Shown: positions 60,098 through 64,000 of the stretch, piece by piece
Layout: each line of letters begins with the position of its first letter
How positions within the stretch are numbered: position 1 is the stretch's first letter
Assembly (NCBI RefSeq): GCF_947623445.1
Contig: NC_135240.1
Span: forward strand, 6,386,001 to 6,450,000
Reading direction: 5' to 3'
Origin: Clavelina lepadiformis
Taxonomy: Eukaryota > Chordata > Ascidiacea > Aplousobranchia > Clavelinidae
Length of the DNA: 64,000 nt
Position numbers and translations under genes: made by a program
Notes under the pieces: generated by a model
Databases searched by the model: none
Told to the model about the DNA's origin: nothing
The model's input: only the letters and a program-made list of their open reading frames with translations

Positions 60098-63088
60098 TTT
60101 CACAGACTTCTGGGGAAGCTTGCAAAGCTGTTGAACTTGTGACTTGACGACTGCACTGTGTGCGTGAGCGTAAACCGCTTAACTTTTTCAATTAGTTTGC
60201 TTCGTTTGTGCTGCAAGCATGAAGTGAACAAAGACTGCATCACGAAACATTTTAGTGTAAATATTTGTTTGGCAGTTGAGAGGCGGGTTGTACGTCCCAT
60301 GCTTTATTAGTCCTACTTGTGCAACCACACTGTCATTCATGTGTTTAAAATTTAAACACAATTTTACCGCTTTAAACATGTTAAAGTGTTTAATTATGTG
60401 TTTAAGTGTATAAATTTTGTTAATTTGACAAAATTTAAACACTTTATGGGTTAAACACCACAATCCATGACATGTTTAGTAATGATTTATGCCTATTCTA
60501 CACTTTTTCCACGCTTTTAGCGTTTAAATGTTAAACACATAACACAAAGATTACAAAATGTGTCAAACCAAAAGGCGTTTAGGAGGAATGTGTTTATTTT
60601 AATGAGTTTTATTGAATCATAACTTATACTTTAAGTTACTTTAGAAAGAATATATCTAAAACATTTTATATTTGCTTTTAATCATATACATATTTTCCAA
60701 TTGTGTGGCTCAAGTTGGAACCAGTTTTTTCGGTTTGGATCGCAAGTTAAGCATATTTTAATATATATCATCAGCAGAATAAGTTTAAATGGCTTGAATA
60801 ATTCAGCCAAAGCAAGAACATTTATTAGTTTTTCTATACCTAACTAAACGCGGGTTTAATTTTATATCATCGGTCGATCGTCGTATGCCAATGTTTTTGT
60901 TTTTTTAGTGTTGATCGTGTTCCTTTTAAAAAACTAATAGTTCAAGGGCACCTTTTTCGGTACTAGCCAAATGCTTTAGACTTGCTCGCATTACCCAATT
61001 ACACGAACTATAGTTCAGTATATAGATTTATATGTCGAACTCAATTCTTAGGTTTAAAGTTGGACAATGGAATAAAACATTGGCAACTTAAAATCGTTTT
61101 GAAATTTTTCCTGTATGGAGTGGCTGAGCACTAAATTGTATTGTTCAGGCGTTACTGTAGGCCATATTTCATCATATGTTTTTGGCTGTAATTGGTTTTT
61201 AAGTAAAGCCATTCACCCAGGAATGGAGAGTGAGAGACCAATTATCACGCTTTGCCCATCAAAGTTTAAAATCACTCGGGCATACCCAAACATGTGCGTT
61301 ATCTTCGTCGCCTTTCGATTGGAAGGCTAAAGGAAAGTCTTTATCACCACTTAATGGTGTGAAATGTCAGATCAGCGTTTGTTCATATAATCTAGAATAT
61401 GCAACTGAAAAAAATAGGATATTACTATTTCTTTCATGTTTAAATAACTCCAAACCTAAAATAAAGAAGTTAAAAATGCTTTCGTAACATTAAACGTTTT
61501 TTTTATATTGGAATACGCAATTATTTTATATTTACTTTTTATCCAACAAGTTTGCCATTTCTAGATTGCTTTAAGTTATATGAAACAACATGTTAAATTC
61601 CACCATTGTCAAAAATGTGTCCGCGCATATACCAGCTTCAGCCGGCTACAGGCTGTAAAATCTAAATCCATTTTGAGCTTACATATGCAGACAGCGAATT
61701 GTTTTAAGGCATTGTGTAGCGCCGTAGCCTATTGTTACAATGTTTTTGCTTGCGCATTTTTATAGATTAGTGTTGTCCTACACCCTCAGTGAAAATTGTT
61801 GACCCTCTTTGGTTCTTTTTCAAATTGCAATTGTTGTAGCCTAGACATTGCATTGCAAAGGTTTCGCTCAGGTGGCTAATCTTGTCACTCAGACAAAAAC
61901 CCGGAAAGAGTCTGTTAAGCTGTTTCTCCTTGTGCAGGCCAGCACTCCTTGGAATAACGTATACATTATCATATATCATACGGTAAACTACCTTTCTATC
62001 ATGGATTGTGATGGTATATTTCAAAAACTAGTAAATGCTAACTTTTCAGTAGAGGTGGCTAAGACCATGAAAGGTAAGCTGTACTTTGTTTGCTGTGCTT
62101 GTACTTCACTAGAAAGTTTGCAAAATGAGTAACTGAAGTAGATTTCGGTTACGACATGTAACAAGGAAAATGCAGATGCTATAGGCCTAGCGCTTGTGTA
62201 TATTACAATCATATCAAGCGGCATATATTTTTTAAAGTTTGGATATGTTCCAAATTGCAGATACAGCAAAACCAACGTCTCCTTTTGCAAACTTTCTACT
62301 GTAGTGCTGTGTTAGTCTACAGTTTTCTATATATGTATTATAGGTTGATAGAACAGGTTGACACCTAACAGATAAAAATAAAGTTTATATCTTAGAATGC
62401 ATTTGAGAAAATAAATTAAACTTAAGTTATGTTAAGAACTGTAAACCAAGCATGATGATTTGCACTAGTCTTGATGAACGACCACAAGTGACCATTTGTA
62501 CTTTCACACATGTTTAACATGATCAAATAAGGGGCCTAAATACTCTGAATGTTAACAATGGGCAATTAGTTTAGCATGAGTCCAATGCAAAATGACTGCT
62601 TTTAAAAATTGGACCAAAGATATGAAATATTTGATAAAGGCAAACGTTTAATTCCCATACATAATTAAAACTATGTATAGGCCTATTAATTAAAATGAAA
62701 CAAAAGAATAATTTGCTTTGTAGCTTTTTGCACAGATCTTTTATATCCAATCCATTTATGCGATCCATTTTATGCGATCGGAAATAGTACACCATTTAAA
62801 TATATGCATTAAAATTAACCTTGATGAGTGAAGTTGATAAAACAGCGTGAGATGTTATTTGGTTATTTTCTTTGTAAGGTATGCCTATTGTTTCCTATTG
62901 TCCAACACAAAACAGGAAAATTTATTAATCTATTCCGTTATGTTAAGCTACAACACTGGTAAAATTGCTGTCTACTTCCAAAGTATTATGATTTTTTTCA
63001 AGATTGTTTTTTGCTATGTGCACTTTTTATTTAGGGATAACATTGATTTAGCTTAATAGTGGTGGACTTGTAGTTTCCTTTTAGCCTT
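60098..63088. other. Intergenic stretch, one motif cluster, one possible exon
   Basis: It holds the promoter side of SLC7 copy C, the GTGTTTAA cluster at 60339-60560, and a short ATG-led segment ending in a strong donor at 62075 (MDCDGIFQKLVNANF...). I could not link that segment to a following exon. Confidence 0.45.
60339..60560. repeat. Cluster of GTGTTTAA / TTAAACAC motifs
   Basis: At least nine copies of gtgtttaa, tttaaacac or close variants in both orientations within 220 bases, including the palindrome gtgtttaaaatttaaacac. Such motif arrays are common near the ends of DNA transposons. No terminal repeats were identified. Confidence 0.6.
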
Positions 63089-64000
63089 ATGACATCGTTA
63101 AATAATTATTCATGCATGTTTTGTTCTCATACTGCTTTGTCACGCTTAAATTTAAACAAACACATATTGAAGAAACATCGTGACTCGAACCTGGTTTATC
63201 AGTGCGGTGCAGAGGACTGCAGGAGACGGTTTACAAAATATAAGCAGTTTTTAAACCATTGCCAACGATACCATATTCAATCTAGCAGCAATGTTCATAA
63301 CAATGAACAGGATATGGACTTACCTGAAGTTAATACCTTTATGATGAATACTGCTCCCACTGGCTCTTATAGTCAAACAGACTCTTTGCGTAATGAAGCC
63401 GCATTTATTTTAAAACTTCTCACCTTCCATAAATCAAGTGAAAGCGCTGTAAAAGATATTTTAAAGTCAATGTCTTGCTTGATTGAGAAGAAAATTTCCT
63501 CCATGAATAATGCTATTGCGAATCCTAATAAAATCGGCTGTTCCTTCGATAGGCTGATGACTAAAAGCTCACAAGAGGAGTATTTTACAAATCATTTTGG
63601 TTTTGTGAAACCGATTGCTGCAGTTATTGGTGCAAAGTACAAAAATATAAAAGGAAAGTCTGGTGTTCAGCGAATTCGCCAACCTGTAAAGGTGTATTAT
63701 GTACCATTTTTATCTCAGCTCACTTCTTTACTTAATATGCCAGAAGTCTTGAGCCACTTAAATTCAAACACAACACAAAGCTTTGCTGATAGATTGGTTG
63801 ACATTGGAGATGGTGCTTATTGGCAAAGTCATGAGTTAATGAGAAGTAGTGTTAGCTGTTTGCTTTTCTCGTTGTATACAGATGATTTTGAGATAGTTAA
63901 TCCTATCGGGTCATACCGAAAGAAGCATAAAATTACTGTTTACTATTGGACATTGTTGAATTTACCCCCTTACGTGAGAAACAAGTTGAAATTAATACAG
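63089..64000 (+). CDS. Two-C2H2-zinc-finger ORF, probably transposon-derived, runs off the window (304 codons seen)
   Basis: Open from an ATG at 63089 to the last base with no stop, so the 3' end is outside the window. Finger 1: C9, C12, H25, H30 (CX2C-X12-HX4H). Finger 2: C39, C44, H57, H62 (CX4C-X12-HX4H). After a linker comes a region with hydrophilic helices (about 85-130), then RIRQPVKVYYVPFLSQLTSL, DDFEIVNPIGSYRKKHK and LLNLPPYVRNKLKLIQ. Proteins with this order (two or more fingers, 'NP-G-x-KKHK' and 'LPPxxRxKLxxIQ') are abundant uncharacterised, multi-copy proteins in cnidarian, fish and invertebrate genomes, which points to a mobile element; this is from memory and the superfamily name is not certain. 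Intronless so far, unlike every neighbour of this size. An acceptor-like tttag just before the ATG may mean a 5' untranslated exon. Confidence 0.7.
   Translation, partial: MTSLNNYSCMFCSHTALSRLNLNKHILKKHRDSNLVYQCGAEDCRRRFTKYKQFLNHCQRYHIQSSSNVHNNEQDMDLPEVNTFMMNTAPTGSYSQTDSLRNEAAFILKLLTFHKSSESAVKDILKSMSCLIEKKISSMNNAIANPNKIGCSFDRLMTKSSQEEYFTNHFGFVKPIAAVIGAKYKNIKGKSGVQRIRQPVKVYYVPFLSQLTSLLNMPEVLSHLNSNTTQSFADRLVDIGDGAYWQSHELMRSSVSCLLFSLYTDDFEIVNPIGSYRKKHKITVYYWTLLNLPPYVRNKLKLIQ

Noticed and set aside
63170..63210. tRNA-like word (gactcgaacctgg) on the reverse strand
   Set aside because: No acceptor or anticodon stems fit around it, and it lies inside the zinc-finger ORF.

Overview
This is a eukaryotic, clearly animal window. 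It is AT-rich, and its genes are split by many short GT-AG introns. The orthologues are metazoan: Wntless, a GAB scaffold, Integrator subunit 15, TIMM10B, SLC37 and SLC7 transporters. About ten genes in 64 kb with introns mostly below 1 kb suggests a compact invertebrate genome. The GAB and Wntless proteins read as deuterostome-like, so a tunicate is a reasonable guess, but nothing here proves the species. Gene models were built by hand from splice sites, and every multi-exon model below keeps its reading frame at every junction.

Layout. 1.4-7.9 kb (+): two neighbouring unrecognised type I membrane proteins, each with a signal peptide, a Cys-rich ectodomain and one membrane span; the second adds a fibronectin III domain and has a duplicated, diverged transmembrane exon. 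9.7-10.7 kb: a hAT-type element with perfect 8-bp target duplications. 12.0-28.9 kb (-): a complete 20-exon GAB docking protein (1,247 aa). 31.7-35.5 kb (-): complete 9-exon Wntless (538 aa). 38.2-41.1 kb (-): INTS15 (10 exons, 421 aa). 41.8-42.1 kb (-): single-exon TIMM10B (104 aa). 44.5-49.6 kb (+): SLC37 sugar-phosphate antiporter (12 exons, 528 aa). 52.0-60.1 kb: three SLC7 light-chain amino-acid transporter loci, namely an intact copy (+), a broken copy (+) and an intact copy (-). The last two form a tail-to-tail inverted duplication with a nearly identical exon block. 63.1 kb to the window end (+): an open reading frame with two C2H2 zinc fingers, probably from a transposable element.

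The genes do not form one pathway. GAB (receptor tyrosine kinase signalling) and Wntless (Wnt secretion) are signalling genes, INTS15 and TIMM10B are housekeeping genes, and the SLC genes are transporters. The least explained parts are the paired membrane proteins at the left end, the SLC7 inverted duplication, the terminal zinc-finger ORF, and several repeat families in introns and intergenic DNA.
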